Positions 8,939-17,097 of a stretch of 64,000 bases of DNA are shown piece after piece. The notes below the pieces were generated by a model. That model had not been told where the DNA came from. It saw only the letters and a list, made by a program, of their open reading frames with translations, and ran no database searches. The stretch spans positions 5,578,417 to 5,642,416 of the forward strand of contig NZ_CP081000.1 in the NCBI RefSeq assembly GCF_019645875.1, in the 5' to 3' direction. The position numbers and the translations under genes are program-made. Every line of letters starts with the position of its first letter. Within the stretch, counting starts at the first letter, position 1. Origin of the DNA: Mycolicibacterium senegalense (GTDB lineage Bacteria; Actinomycetota; Actinomycetes; Mycobacteriales; Mycobacteriaceae).

Positions 8939-9229
8939 ATGGATACAGACAGCATTCGGTACCAGTACGGGGCCAACTACGCATCGCTGGACGACATCCA
9001 GGGAGCGACCAACAACGCGCAGGCGATGCGTGAGGAGGTCAGCCAGGTGTTCGCCGCGCTCCAGGGTGTGTACGAGGGCGACGCGGCAGCGACCCTGCAC
9101 CAGAAGCAGACGCAGATCCTGCAGCAGATGGACGCGATCCTCAACGAGATCACCCAGACCCGGTCCGGGGGCAATCAGTCGCAGGAAGACGCCGCGGCAC
9201 TCGACAGGCACCTTGCCGGCGGCTTCTGA
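8939..9229 (+). CDS. Esx-family partner with degenerate WxG turn
   Basis: 96 residues, predicted all-helical. The turn between the two helices reads LQGVYEGDAAATL, so Tyr replaces the usual Trp (YEG instead of WxG); the spacing otherwise fits an EsxA-type WXG100 protein. The partner upstream has the intact motif. Both are likely made from one message and exported together. A variant lacking the Trp is known among Esx partners, so this is unusual but not disqualifying. Confidence 0.75.
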   Translation: MDTDSIRYQYGANYASLDDIQGATNNAQAMREEVSQVFAALQGVYEGDAAATLHQKQTQILQQMDAILNEITQTRSGGNQSQEDAAALDRHLAGGF

Positions 9230-9318
9230 CAAGGTCGTTCGTCGGTGGGCTCGGTCGATGGCTTCATCTCGACCGAGCCCGCTTACGCGCCCGGTTTCCA
9301 GCAGAGAAAGGGGTCAAC

Positions 9319-10098
9319 ATGATCACCGATGAGGTGGCCCCGCTGCGCCATGACGTCGAACCATGGTTCATGAGCGGTTTCGAGTTCCGTTGCGCCTGGG
9401 AGGCACTCGGCCTCGACCGCCTGCCGTCCCCGCTGTCGTATCGCCATCGTGGACCCAAATTCATGTCTGAGGTGGAAGCCGACCGGCGGGACGCGCTGGC
9501 ACGGTTACGTGCCGGCTTGACGCCGAATCGGGTCCGAATTCTGGAGGCCTTGCGGTACCCGGCCTATCTGCTGCACGGGTTCGGCCAGATCGAAGGTGGC
9601 AGGATCTATCGATTGCTCGGATTGATCGGCACCACCGGATACTGCGCGGTCATCACCCAGGATCCCAGCGACCAGCTCATCTTCGGCGAGGATGTCCAGA
9701 TCATCGGATGCGTGAACATCGATTTTCCGCAGGTGGTCCTCGAAGCGCTGCCGGCATACAGTCCCGGCACCCGCCCTCGTAAGGAGGAACTGCTCGAAGA
9801 CCAGACACCGACCTCAGCTCTTCGGGATGCGAAGATCACCGGATCGATTCTGCTCAGCGGATCCGCCGAGTTCACCAGGGACTACCAACTGCGCGACGCC
9901 ACCCACTTGACGCTGATCAACATCGCCGACGACGGCGCCTATGTGGTCAACGAGGGCACGAACTCGTTCCAGATCATTCCGGCGACCGTGCCCAACCTGA
10001 TGCATGTCTTCAAGAAGATCGAGAAGCGACAGTCAGAAGCGTTGACCGAGAAGCTGTCGGCAGAGCAAGCGGACCGGGAATTCGATGCCCTACCTTGA
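9319..10098 (+). CDS. Second EspG-like chaperone
   Basis: 259 residues. The beginning, FEFRCAWEALGLDRLPSPL, has the EspG pattern of an aromatic-rich first helix with a Leu-Pro-x-Pro-Leu turn. The later SAEFTRDYQLRDATHLTLIN and final helices have the same general layout, but the protein is divergent from the espG at 7760. I call it an EspG paralogue with moderate certainty; a new family is the alternative. GAAAGGGG precedes the ATG. Its stop overlaps the start of the ketosynthase-like gene by 14 bp, tying it to that enzyme and the two substrates that follow. A dedicated chaperone for the 106-residue/594-residue pair is a reasonable inference. Confidence 0.55.
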   Translation: MITDEVAPLRHDVEPWFMSGFEFRCAWEALGLDRLPSPLSYRHRGPKFMSEVEADRRDALARLRAGLTPNRVRILEALRYPAYLLHGFGQIEGGRIYRLLGLIGTTGYCAVITQDPSDQLIFGEDVQIIGCVNIDFPQVVLEALPAYSPGTRPRKEELLEDQTPTSALRDAKITGSILLSGSAEFTRDYQLRDATHLTLINIADDGAYVVNEGTNSFQIIPATVPNLMHVFKKIEKRQSEALTEKLSAEQADREFDALP

Positions 10099-11137
10099 CA
10101 CCGTTTCCGTGTACGTGCCCGAGGGCACGGACAGCGCCGGTCGCCCGAAACATCTCGCGACCGCGGCTGTCGAGATGCAGTCGGTCCACGAGATGGTAGA
10201 GGCCGCCGCACGTCAGATCGACAGTGCCGCGCTGTCCGCGGCAGCCGAGAGCTTGGCGGCCTCGTTCCATTGCGGCACCCTGTATCAGGGCGAACACTTC
10301 TGGCCGATCACCAATTCGATCCAGCAGTCTGTCCTGGGCAGGACGTCGGCGGGTTCGGCGACCGAGATCCGGCAGTTCTGCTCGGGCGGCCTGTACGGCT
10401 TGATGCTCGCCGACGCGGTGCTGCAGGCAGGCTGGGCCGGCGAATATGCCATGGTGACCGGTGGCGACAGCATCTTCTACTTCGACCGGCACGAGTACGC
10501 CGCCAGTCCGGTGACCGAGGGTTCGCTCTTGGGCGACAGCGGCTTCTGCGCGCTGCTGAACCGCAACCACGGTTTCGCCCGCATCGTGTCTGTCGCGGCA
10601 CGGTCGCACAACCCATCTCAAGGAATGATGCACGGGCGGGCTGACGGCGCCATCGACGATCCGACGTTCCCGACGTTGGCGGATTGGATCGACCGGTGGG
10701 AGAACTATGACCGGCGCGGCCCGGGCACGGTGAGGGACAACGCGATAGCCAGTTTTCGGGTAGCCGTCGAAACCGTGACGGAATGCTATGAGCGTGCAGG
10801 ACTGGGGCCCGATGACGTCGATTGGTTCGCCCCGTCCTTCATCGAGCCGAGCTACGTCACGGACATGCTGGCCAAACAGACCCTCCTGCGACCCGCGCCC
10901 GGCATCTATGACTTCGCAGCCCAATTCGGGCATTTGACCGTCTCGGACTTCGGCGTCAACCTCGCCTACCTGATGAACAACAAGATCGCCAAGGTGGGCG
11001 ACCTGGTACTGCTGTACGCCGCCGGTAACTTCGTCAACTCGGCAGCGGTCCTGCTGCGGATCGAGCAAGAGGTGACCCTGCCATTCAATCTTTCGTCGTG
11101 GCAACGAGATTCACATGACCGAACAGGAGAATCATGA
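10085..11137 (+). CDS. 3-oxoacyl-ACP synthase III-like (KAS III/thiolase-fold) enzyme
   Basis: 350 residues, the usual KAS III length. The nucleophile region is RQFCSGGLYGLMLADA (Cys99). Near the C-terminus are FGHLTVSDFGVNL (His283) and YAAGNFVNSAAVL (Asn315). The His-motif is GH-x-x-x-x-D rather than the HGNTS of FabH, as seen in KAS III-like acyltransferases that act on non-malonyl substrates. So it probably has a Cys-dependent acyl-transfer activity; the substrate is unknown. It is embedded in the ESX operon, overlapping the EspG-like gene upstream by 14 bp and the helical gene downstream by ATGA. This is an unexpected place for such an enzyme. Confidence 0.75.
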   Translation: MPYLDTVSVYVPEGTDSAGRPKHLATAAVEMQSVHEMVEAAARQIDSAALSAAAESLAASFHCGTLYQGEHFWPITNSIQQSVLGRTSAGSATEIRQFCSGGLYGLMLADAVLQAGWAGEYAMVTGGDSIFYFDRHEYAASPVTEGSLLGDSGFCALLNRNHGFARIVSVAARSHNPSQGMMHGRADGAIDDPTFPTLADWIDRWENYDRRGPGTVRDNAIASFRVAVETVTECYERAGLGPDDVDWFAPSFIEPSYVTDMLAKQTLLRPAPGIYDFAAQFGHLTVSDFGVNLAYLMNNKIAKVGDLVLLYAAGNFVNSAAVLLRIEQEVTLPFNLSSWQRDSHDRTGES

Positions 11138-11454
11138 CCAACCCATGGGGCGCACTGGACAACGCTGCCGCGAACAAGAACCTCTATCTCGATCCGGCCG
11201 TGATCGGGACCGTCAATACGGTCTACGAACGGTACGAGGAGAGCCTCGAAACGCTCATCAAGAATTCCCTCGACGAAACCACGGAGTACTTCGGCACGGC
11301 GGCCAATCCACTGGCGGTTCTCGTTCAGAAACTCTTCGAAGCCCGCGGCAAGGAGTTGACCGACTACGCGACCGAGCAGTTGTCACAATCGCAGGCCTTC
11401 ATCAAGACTGCTCGCGATGCGGCTGAGGCCATGCGGTCCTCACAGAACGACTAG
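11134..11454 (+). CDS. Small helical protein, candidate ESX substrate
   Basis: 106 residues, predicted as two or three amphipathic helices without signal peptide, Cys or membrane segment. No WxG is present and no family is recognised. Position and size (translationally coupled by ATGA to the ketosynthase-like gene, 30 bp before a 594-residue WSG-containing substrate) suggest a PE-like or EspC-like small partner of that larger protein. That role is inference from gene order only. Confidence 0.6.
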   Translation: MTNPWGALDNAAANKNLYLDPAVIGTVNTVYERYEESLETLIKNSLDETTEYFGTAANPLAVLVQKLFEARGKELTDYATEQLSQSQAFIKTARDAAEAMRSSQND

Positions 11455-11484
11455 TCACCCACCACGGACGGACGGCGCACAACT

Positions 11485-13269
11485 ATGAGCGGCTTCGGCA
11501 ACTACCTCGGCGCGACGATGGGCACCAGCACCAACGAAGAGGGCAGAAGCGGCGCCGTCTATGACAACTCGTTCGTCACCAACCCCAACTACCCCAAACG
11601 CGCTGACCTGGTCACTGACGATGGCGACTTCGAGGAGATACCGGAAAAGTGGGCAGAGAAAGACACGGTCGTCGACTACAAGCCGAACAGCGCGCTGCTG
11701 GGCGAGGTGCCCGGCCTGATCTCGGACAACAGCACATACCTGGAGGTCCAGGACAAGCTCAACGGTCCTGACAAACTCAACTGGGAAGACAAAGAGTTCG
11801 TCTTCATGCGCAAGGAGAAGGACTCGCTCAATCTCGATGCGATCACGACGCTGGCGAAAAACTGGAGAGACAGAGGCACTGATCTCAAGAAGAACTCAGA
11901 GGAGTTCAAAGAGTCGGTCGACAAGGAAATTACCGGAAAATGGTCCGGCGAGAGCGCCGCAGCAGCCGAGGCGGCGTCCCAGCAGGTCACCAAGAGTGCG
12001 ATCTACGACTTCTCGCCCGCTGCCGAAGCTGTAGCGAAACGACTGGACGAGCTACACAGCGCGTTTGCCCAAATCCATCGGGACTTCCCTGACAAGTACG
12101 ACAACAACGATTTACTCGATGACGGCAAGTTCAACGCGAAAGAACTCGACGACGCCATCAAGTCCTACAACAACAGGTATGAGGTCGACGGCAGCGGGCA
12201 CCTACGTAAACGAGACGGCGGGGGTTATGTGACCGCCGCGGACGCTCTCAAAGAACTGGAAGAGCTCAACCGCTCCATCGAGGCCTATCGGACTGCCGTC
12301 CAACTGTTTCAGCACGTGTACAACCCCGTCGTCGAGGCCGTCACACAGAATTTTCCTCATCTCCCGACACCGCCGAACATGAAGTACGGAGATCCCACCG
12401 GCCCCGGCGGACCGGGCGGACCGGGCGGTGACCCGGCCGGTCCGGGCGGGCCCGGTGGCACCAGCCCGTTCAAACCGGGCGGCCCCGGCGCAGGCACCAG
12501 TCCGTTCGACAAGTCCGCTTTCGACAAGCTGAACGCCAACAAGCCGACGGACCTCGACAAGTTCAAGCCCATCGACCAAAAGCCGATCGATCAGCAGGAT
12601 CTCTCGACCGATCCGACCAAAGACGCCCTCGACAACCTGACCGATCCCGTCAAGTCCGCTATGGATACGGCGACCAACGCCGCCAAGGACGCGATCGGTC
12701 AGGCGATGGATGCGGCCAAGAACGCAGCCGGGCAGAACCCGTTGGGGTCAGGGATGGGAGGGCCGCCCGAAGGTGTGCTCGGCCTCGGGCCCCAAGGTCT
12801 CGGCGGGGCTGCTGCCGGCAAGGGAGGAGGCGGCGCCGGTGGCGGAGTTCCGTTGCGCGGCCTGCCGAGTGGCCTTCCGACAGGAGCGCCCGCGACCGCG
12901 GCGGCCAAGATGCCCGCCGGGGCGACCGGGGCCGGCGCCGGGCTCGGTGCGGGTGCGGGCAGCCCCGGGGCAGGTGCCCCGGCAGCGGGCCAGCGCGCCG
13001 GCGATCAGAACGGCAAAGGCCACCAGGTCAACAAGGCACTGCGGCGCAAGAAGAACGGCAAGGACGTCATCGGTGACAGCGACGCGTCAGTGCCGGTGGT
13101 CGGCGCCGACGAGGAAGCAGAGCAGCAGGAGAAATCACCGGCCGACAAGTCCGAGACCCGTCGCCGTATTCCGCAGCGCGGCACCACCTGGCAGCCCGAC
13201 TCGGCTGTCCAACCCGGACCGGCACGTCCGGCACGTGGACAACAGTTCACGTCGGGCCGCTCAGAGTGA
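11485..13269 (+). CDS. Large WxG-type ESX substrate with Gly/Pro-rich tail
   Basis: 594 residues. Residues 1-115 are polar and unlike anything I recognise. Residues 115-300 are helical, with W153-S-G155 in ITGKWSGESAAAAEAA resembling the turn of PPE/EspB-type proteins. Residues 310-420 are low-complexity with repeated GGPGGPGG and DKF/DKP patches. The region up to about 520 is Gly/Ala-rich and the C-terminal end is basic. No signal peptide. This is the last gene of the plus-strand operon; it ends four bases from the convergent minus-strand cassette. An exported effector or surface protein is likely; its activity is unknown. Confidence 0.6.
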   Translation: MSGFGNYLGATMGTSTNEEGRSGAVYDNSFVTNPNYPKRADLVTDDGDFEEIPEKWAEKDTVVDYKPNSALLGEVPGLISDNSTYLEVQDKLNGPDKLNWEDKEFVFMRKEKDSLNLDAITTLAKNWRDRGTDLKKNSEEFKESVDKEITGKWSGESAAAAEAASQQVTKSAIYDFSPAAEAVAKRLDELHSAFAQIHRDFPDKYDNNDLLDDGKFNAKELDDAIKSYNNRYEVDGSGHLRKRDGGGYVTAADALKELEELNRSIEAYRTAVQLFQHVYNPVVEAVTQNFPHLPTPPNMKYGDPTGPGGPGGPGGDPAGPGGPGGTSPFKPGGPGAGTSPFDKSAFDKLNANKPTDLDKFKPIDQKPIDQQDLSTDPTKDALDNLTDPVKSAMDTATNAAKDAIGQAMDAAKNAAGQNPLGSGMGGPPEGVLGLGPQGLGGAAAGKGGGGAGGGVPLRGLPSGLPTGAPATAAAKMPAGATGAGAGLGAGAGSPGAGAPAAGQRAGDQNGKGHQVNKALRRKKNGKDVIGDSDASVPVVGADEEAEQQEKSPADKSETRRRIPQRGTTWQPDSAVQPGPARPARGQQFTSGRSE

Positions 13270-13273
13270 GGCT

Positions 13274-13570
13274 TCAGGGCTTGTCTTGCTGCTCCAGGGC
13301 ATCGGCGGTGAGGTACAGGCCGTCGGCATAGTAGTCGAGCAGGTCGGTCTTGGCGGTGATCGACCCATCGACCCAATCCCGCTGCGCCTTATAGCCTTTG
13401 CCGCCGTCGGCGAACTGCTTGCCGATCTTGTCGTGCCCCCAGGCTTCACCTTCACCGCTGAGCATCTGCATCAGCGCCGACTGCACAGCTTTCATGTCAT
13501 TGCTGACAGAGGCGAGGTATCGCGCGGTACTTCGAAGTTCGCCCGGCGTGATGCCCAACGGTACGGTCAT
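13274..13570 (-). CDS. EspC/WXG-like small partner protein (toxin cassette 2)
   Basis: 98 residues with the arrangement seen next to actinobacterial T7SS toxins: an N-terminal LGITPGELRSTARYLASVS helix, a central turn EAWGHDKIGKQFADG, then a second helix. It is clearly homologous to the gene at 35920-36216 (shared AWG/PWG-x-D-K turn, WVDGS, AKTDLLDYY). It probably pairs with a WXG100-like toxin N-terminus for export. The ATG overlaps the stop of the YbaB-like gene (ATGA). It is the last gene of the minus-strand run. Confidence 0.75.
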   Translation of the reverse strand: MTVPLGITPGELRSTARYLASVSNDMKAVQSALMQMLSGEGEAWGHDKIGKQFADGGKGYKAQRDWVDGSITAKTDLLDYYADGLYLTADALEQQDKP

Positions 13571-14019
13571 CGCGTACTCCTCACGGTGGGGAAGTCATCG
13601 GGTTCGCCGTCGCCCTGCGGCCGCGCCGCAGGGGCCGACAGCAAATCTCTGATGTCGGGCGCTCCCTCGACGATGTCGGACAGCGAGGGCATCTGCTCAC
13701 GCCGCTGCGCCAGTGGTGCAAGGAGTTCCGCCATCTTCTGCTCGACGTCGCGGGCGGCGGCCTGGGCTGCGGCGGTGATGTGATGTCCGAGATCGGCCAG
13801 ATCGTGGCCGTCCAAATAGGTTTCACTGACCGCCGTGTGAATGACGACGCCGTCGCAGTCGACGGTCACCGTGACGCTGCCATCGGCGCTTGTGGCCGAT
13901 GAGGACAAGGTTGCCCGTTCCTCCTCGACCATGGCCAGATCGGCGAACTGTTCCTGGATGAGGGCCAGCGCATCGATGAGTTCGTGTCGTGCCGCGTCGG
14001 TGTCCACGTCAGTCCCCAT
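13567..14019 (-). CDS. YbaB/EbfC-like protein (toxin cassette 2)
   Basis: About 150 residues. A first helix (ELIDALALIQEQFADLAMVE) is followed by a hairpin (ADGSVTVTVDCDGVVIHTAV), a long helix with AAAQAAARDVEQKMAELL, and an acidic/proline tail, i.e. the YbaB/EbfC layout. The frame is open further upstream, but the ATG at 14019 (MGTDVDTD) overlaps the previous stop by 11 bp and fits the paralogue at 36220-36687. Both copies sit directly before an EspC/WXG-like gene, suggesting a conserved two-gene export module for CpnT-type toxins. Confidence 0.72.
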   Translation of the reverse strand: MGTDVDTDAARHELIDALALIQEQFADLAMVEEERATLSSSATSADGSVTVTVDCDGVVIHTAVSETYLDGHDLADLGHHITAAAQAAARDVEQKMAELLAPLAQRREQMPSLSDIVEGAPDIRDLLSAPAARPQGDGEPDDFPTVRSTR

Positions 14020-14950
14020 CTCCGCCGTTACTGGCCGCCGCGGCGCCGCCGCCGTCTGCCGTCGACGCCTTGTTGCTGCGCGCCGCGGCTCGGCCCCTGA
14101 CCCCGCCGGTGACGGCGGTAGGAACCGATCCGAGGACGGAAACCGGGTCGATCTGGCCGCCGGTGGCCAGTGCACCGGTCACCTTCTTGGACATGCCGGC
14201 GACGTATCCCACGGCCGCACCCTTGACCGCCGAATTGCCCACCAGCCGCTGGCCATAGATGCTGACCGTGCCCTGGGTGGCACCACCGACGGAGTTGGCC
14301 AGCGCAACGGTTCCCAGCCGGTTCCAGTCGTAGCCGTTCTGATGTCCTTTGGACTGCTGGATGTTCTGGATGAACAGTTCCTGCCCGAGCGCCTCGGCCG
14401 CCTCGACACCTGACTTCTTGATGATCCGGTGCACGGTGGTCTTGGTCATCGCCTTGCCAAGGTCGGTCATGAGGTCCTTGAGCGCCACCGACACCATCCG
14501 CTGGATCGCGGCCGAGGTCGAAGCCTCGATCAGCGGGATCTCGGCCGCCGAAGCGCCGAAGGTCACCGAGGTCTGGGCCAGTGCCCAGGAGATCTCGAAG
14601 GCCGCGATCGCCAGGGAGGTCAGGATCTGCAGCTTGGTGTATTCGATGTTCTTGCCGGTACTCTCGGCGAGCTCGCCGAGCGCCGCCATCGCATCGGCGA
14701 GTTTGTCGACCGTGGCGTCGCCGTCGAACAACATCGCGAACTCCTTGTCCGCGGCTCCGGCCGTCACACCCTGCAGGACTGCGCTCGTGCTGGCGCGCAT
14801 CCGGTTCAGTTCGGGTATCAGATCTCTCAATTGTTCGGCGCGATCGCCCCATTCACCGCCGATGCGGTACATGGCGTCTTCGTCGCCCTTCGGCCATTGC
14901 GAACCCACGAGATACGACACCCATTGCAGCGGACCGGGAATCTGCAGGGT
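14009..14950 (-). CDS. CpnT-type WXG100-like domain protein without a toxin module
   Basis: About 314 residues that align well with the first ~320 residues of the giant toxin: IPGPLQWVSYLVGSQWP against IPPGLQWVSYLAGGEWP, then DKEFAMLFDGD and an Ala/Gly-rich helical region with YDWNRLGTVALANSVGG. This N-terminal domain is the T7SS-targeting part of CpnT-like polymorphic toxins. Here the chain stops just after it, in a Gly/Asp-rich end, with no enzymatic domain. The GTG at 14950 aligns exactly with the giant toxin start; an ATG at 14965 with GGAAG upstream and a GTG at 14998 are alternatives. Either a decapitated toxin or a carrier/decoy subunit. Confidence 0.72.
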   Translation of the reverse strand, partial: TLQIPGPLQWVSYLVGSQWPKGDEDAMYRIGGEWGDRAEQLRDLIPELNRMRASTSAVLQGVTAGAADKEFAMLFDGDATVDKLADAMAALGELAESTGKNIEYTKLQILTSLAIAAFEISWALAQTSVTFGASAAEIPLIEASTSAAIQRMVSVALKDLMTDLGKAMTKTTVHRIIKKSGVEAAEALGQELFIQNIQQSKGHQNGYDWNRLGTVALANSVGGATQGTVSIYGQRLVGNSAVKGAAVGYVAGMSKKVTGALATGGQIDPVSVLGSVPTAVTGGVRGRAAARSNKASTADGGGAAAASNGGDGD

Positions 14951-15069
14951 CACGCGATCCCCCATCGACGAAAACTTCCATGCAGCATCGCAATTCACGC
15001 TATTGCGCGTTACCGCAGACCGCCATTTCTGACGGCCTTGTTCGCCGAGAGTTCAGCTACCCGCCAGTT

Positions 15070-16605
15070 CTAGGTCAGCAGACCCGCCAAGCTCAGCTGG
15101 TTGGCCGCGTCGTACACCTTCGCGTCAGATTGTCCGCTGAACAGTGCCGCCACATCGTCGATGGTGGCGTTGCGCTGGGTGGCGGCCGTCAGCAGCGCGC
15201 GGCACTGATCGGTCACGCCGGGATCGATCTGACCGGCCATCGCGCTGACGGTCTCCTCCGGTGTCCAGATGGCCGGAATCGGCACGTCGAGTTCGCCGGA
15301 AGTGTCGGTCCCGCCCCGGTACCACTGACCGTCCACCCACCAGAAGCAAAAGCTCAGCAGACCGTTGCGATTTCGGGTGTTCAGCACGGCGTCGTTGACC
15401 CACGCCGGAGCTCCGGTATACAGGTCGGGCAGCTGGCCACCGCCGTTGTAAGCGGCCTCCAGCAATTCAGAGTTCCACTTGCCGCCGGAGAGCACCGCGC
15501 GGTCGCCGGGCAGCAGGAACAATGTCGACCCGCTGCGGCGATCACTTTCGTACCAGCAGTAGCCCGGATAGATGCGCGGTCCCCAGCCGGAGCCGGCGCC
15601 GGCATAGGCGGCCGACAACGCCGCCCACCGCGCCAGCAGATCGTGCAGGGGCGGGACGTCCTCGCTAGGGGTGGCGGTCCGGCCGGCGATGGAGTCCGCG
15701 GTCGCCGCCTGCGCGGCCTGCCTCGCATCGCGGCCCTGTGCGTCGGGCCCAGCCACATAGCCGGCCAGCCAGACCGGCAGCTGTCGACGAGGATAGGTTT
15801 CCAGATCATTGCGGTATGCCTCTGGGGCAACCAGCTGGTCCTCGGGAAACGGCTCGTCGCCGTAGTCGTAGCTCACCGCCATCTCACCGGCGTTGGTGAC
15901 GTTCAACAGCAGCCGCCACCAGGGGCCCGCCGACATCCGCGCCGAGACTTCTCGTTGGTGCTGGACCAGATCGGCGATCGACTGCGGCACTGGCACCAGG
16001 CCGGATCGGTCACCGGAATAGAACTGCAACTGGGCAATCTGGGAGGACACCGTGAATGCGAACTCGGCCGTGAACTCCTCCCAGCCGGTAGGACCGAGCT
16101 GAGCCAGCTGTTGCGCGATCGGCTCCAGCAGCTGCGATGCTTCTTCCGCAATCCTGTGGTCGTCAGCGAAGTCCTGATCAGCTGGTTGCTCGGGCGGAGT
16201 ATCGACAACGGTGAAATCAGCGATCGCCGGCGCACCGCCCTCCGCGGCGTCGTTGAATTGCCGCTCGAACTCCGCCATGAACGCAGCCTCATCGGATGCG
16301 TCATCGGGCGCGGCGGCGTTCTTGGGCGCGGTGGCGAGCTCTTGCCTGGCGAACTGGTCGCGGGCCTGTTGCGGCGGAACAGACGACGTCACCTCTTGGA
16401 TGCGGCCGGAGTCACCCACCAGGAAGATCGACCGCCCGACGGGCATGTCCAGAAAGGCCATCGGGTCGCTCTCGTCGACGTCGACCGGTGCGTACACACT
16501 CCACCCGACCTCGAAGCGATCCGCCTCCAGTCCGTCGGTCGGATAGTCCAATTTGCGCGACCGGATCCAATCCGCCACCAATGAAATCGCTTGTGCCGCT
16601 TCCAT
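15070..16605 (-). CDS. Two-domain immunity-type protein (Imm35-like plus YezG/DUF600-like)
   Basis: 511 cytosolic residues. Residues ~30-95, with VGWSVYAPVD, then FLVGDSGRIQEVTSSVPP, resemble the Imm35/YrhB immunity fold. Residues ~165-285, with GPTGWEEFTAEFAF, SAGPWWRLLLNVTNAGEMAVSYDYGD and the marker YRNDLETYPRRQLPVWL, resemble the YezG/DUF600 family of actinobacterial immunity proteins. Residues 320-440, with GPRIYPGYCWYESD and FCFWWVDGQWYRGG, may be a further related domain. It lies downstream of the giant toxin gene in the same direction, 4 bp after a small gene, which is where an immunity gene is expected. Family calls are from motif memory and should be tested by profile search. Confidence 0.6.
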   Translation of the reverse strand: MEAAQAISLVADWIRSRKLDYPTDGLEADRFEVGWSVYAPVDVDESDPMAFLDMPVGRSIFLVGDSGRIQEVTSSVPPQQARDQFARQELATAPKNAAAPDDASDEAAFMAEFERQFNDAAEGGAPAIADFTVVDTPPEQPADQDFADDHRIAEEASQLLEPIAQQLAQLGPTGWEEFTAEFAFTVSSQIAQLQFYSGDRSGLVPVPQSIADLVQHQREVSARMSAGPWWRLLLNVTNAGEMAVSYDYGDEPFPEDQLVAPEAYRNDLETYPRRQLPVWLAGYVAGPDAQGRDARQAAQAATADSIAGRTATPSEDVPPLHDLLARWAALSAAYAGAGSGWGPRIYPGYCWYESDRRSGSTLFLLPGDRAVLSGGKWNSELLEAAYNGGGQLPDLYTGAPAWVNDAVLNTRNRNGLLSFCFWWVDGQWYRGGTDTSGELDVPIPAIWTPEETVSAMAGQIDPGVTDQCRALLTAATQRNATIDDVAALFSGQSDAKVYDAANQLSLAGLLT

Positions 16606-16609
16606 TACG

Positions 16610-16849
16610 CTACCTTTCCGTGCCCTGCCGCTGTTCGGCTTCGATCTGATCGGCCAGCGCGGAGCGCTCGGCTTGTTGTCGTGCCAGCAGTTCCGCGCTG
16701 TAGGCGGCCCAGGCCGAGTCCTGCTCCGGTGTCATCTGGCCATCGCCGACTTCAGATTCCACATCCGGGTGCTCGTCGAGGAACCGCGAGAACAGCGCGC
16801 CCATCTCCCGGCTGTGTCTGCGGTTGAGCTCGATCCGTCGTGGGTCCAT
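16610..16849 (-). CDS. Small charged helical protein downstream of giant toxin
   Basis: 79 residues, strongly charged and helical, with two predicted helices (LFSRFLDEH and an AYSAELLARQQAERSALADQ coiled-coil-like stretch). No known domain is recognised. The ATG at 16849 has GAGGA upstream, and its gap to the previous stop is two bases, so the gene is part of the toxin operon. It could be an immunity component or a stabiliser of the immunity protein encoded next; nothing in the sequence decides. Confidence 0.6.
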   Translation of the reverse strand: MDPRRIELNRRHSREMGALFSRFLDEHPDVESEVGDGQMTPEQDSAWAAYSAELLARQQAERSALADQIEAEQRQGTER

Positions 16850-16851
16850 GC

Positions 16852-17097
16852 TTAATCCTCGCAAAGGGCGAGCTGGTCGAACACCACCAAGGCGACCCTT
16901 TCCGGGTCGTCCGGCGGGTGCACCCGCAGCGTGTGATGCGGGTTCGGGGTGTCGTCCACAATAACCACGGTCTTGATCCCGGCCGGCAGGTCGGCCGGCC
17001 AGTCGATCTCGTCGGTCGGCTCGTCGACCAGTACCTGGGCCCGCTTACCTCGCAAACCCGACTGGTCGTAGCGCAGCGGTCTCAGATCATCGGTCAT
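16852..17097 (-). CDS. Small beta-rich protein overlapping the giant toxin stop
   Basis: 81 residues, predicted mixed alpha/beta: GKRAQVLVDEP, KTVVIVDDTPN and ERVALVVFDQLALCED look like alternating strands. No family is recognised. The ATG at 17097 overlaps the last codons of the giant toxin gene by 11 bp, so translation is coupled to the toxin. This position is the classical place for a cognate immunity protein, here against the C-terminal repeat module; that is inference. Confidence 0.62.
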   Translation of the reverse strand: MTDDLRPLRYDQSGLRGKRAQVLVDEPTDEIDWPADLPAGIKTVVIVDDTPNPHHTLRVHPPDDPERVALVVFDQLALCED

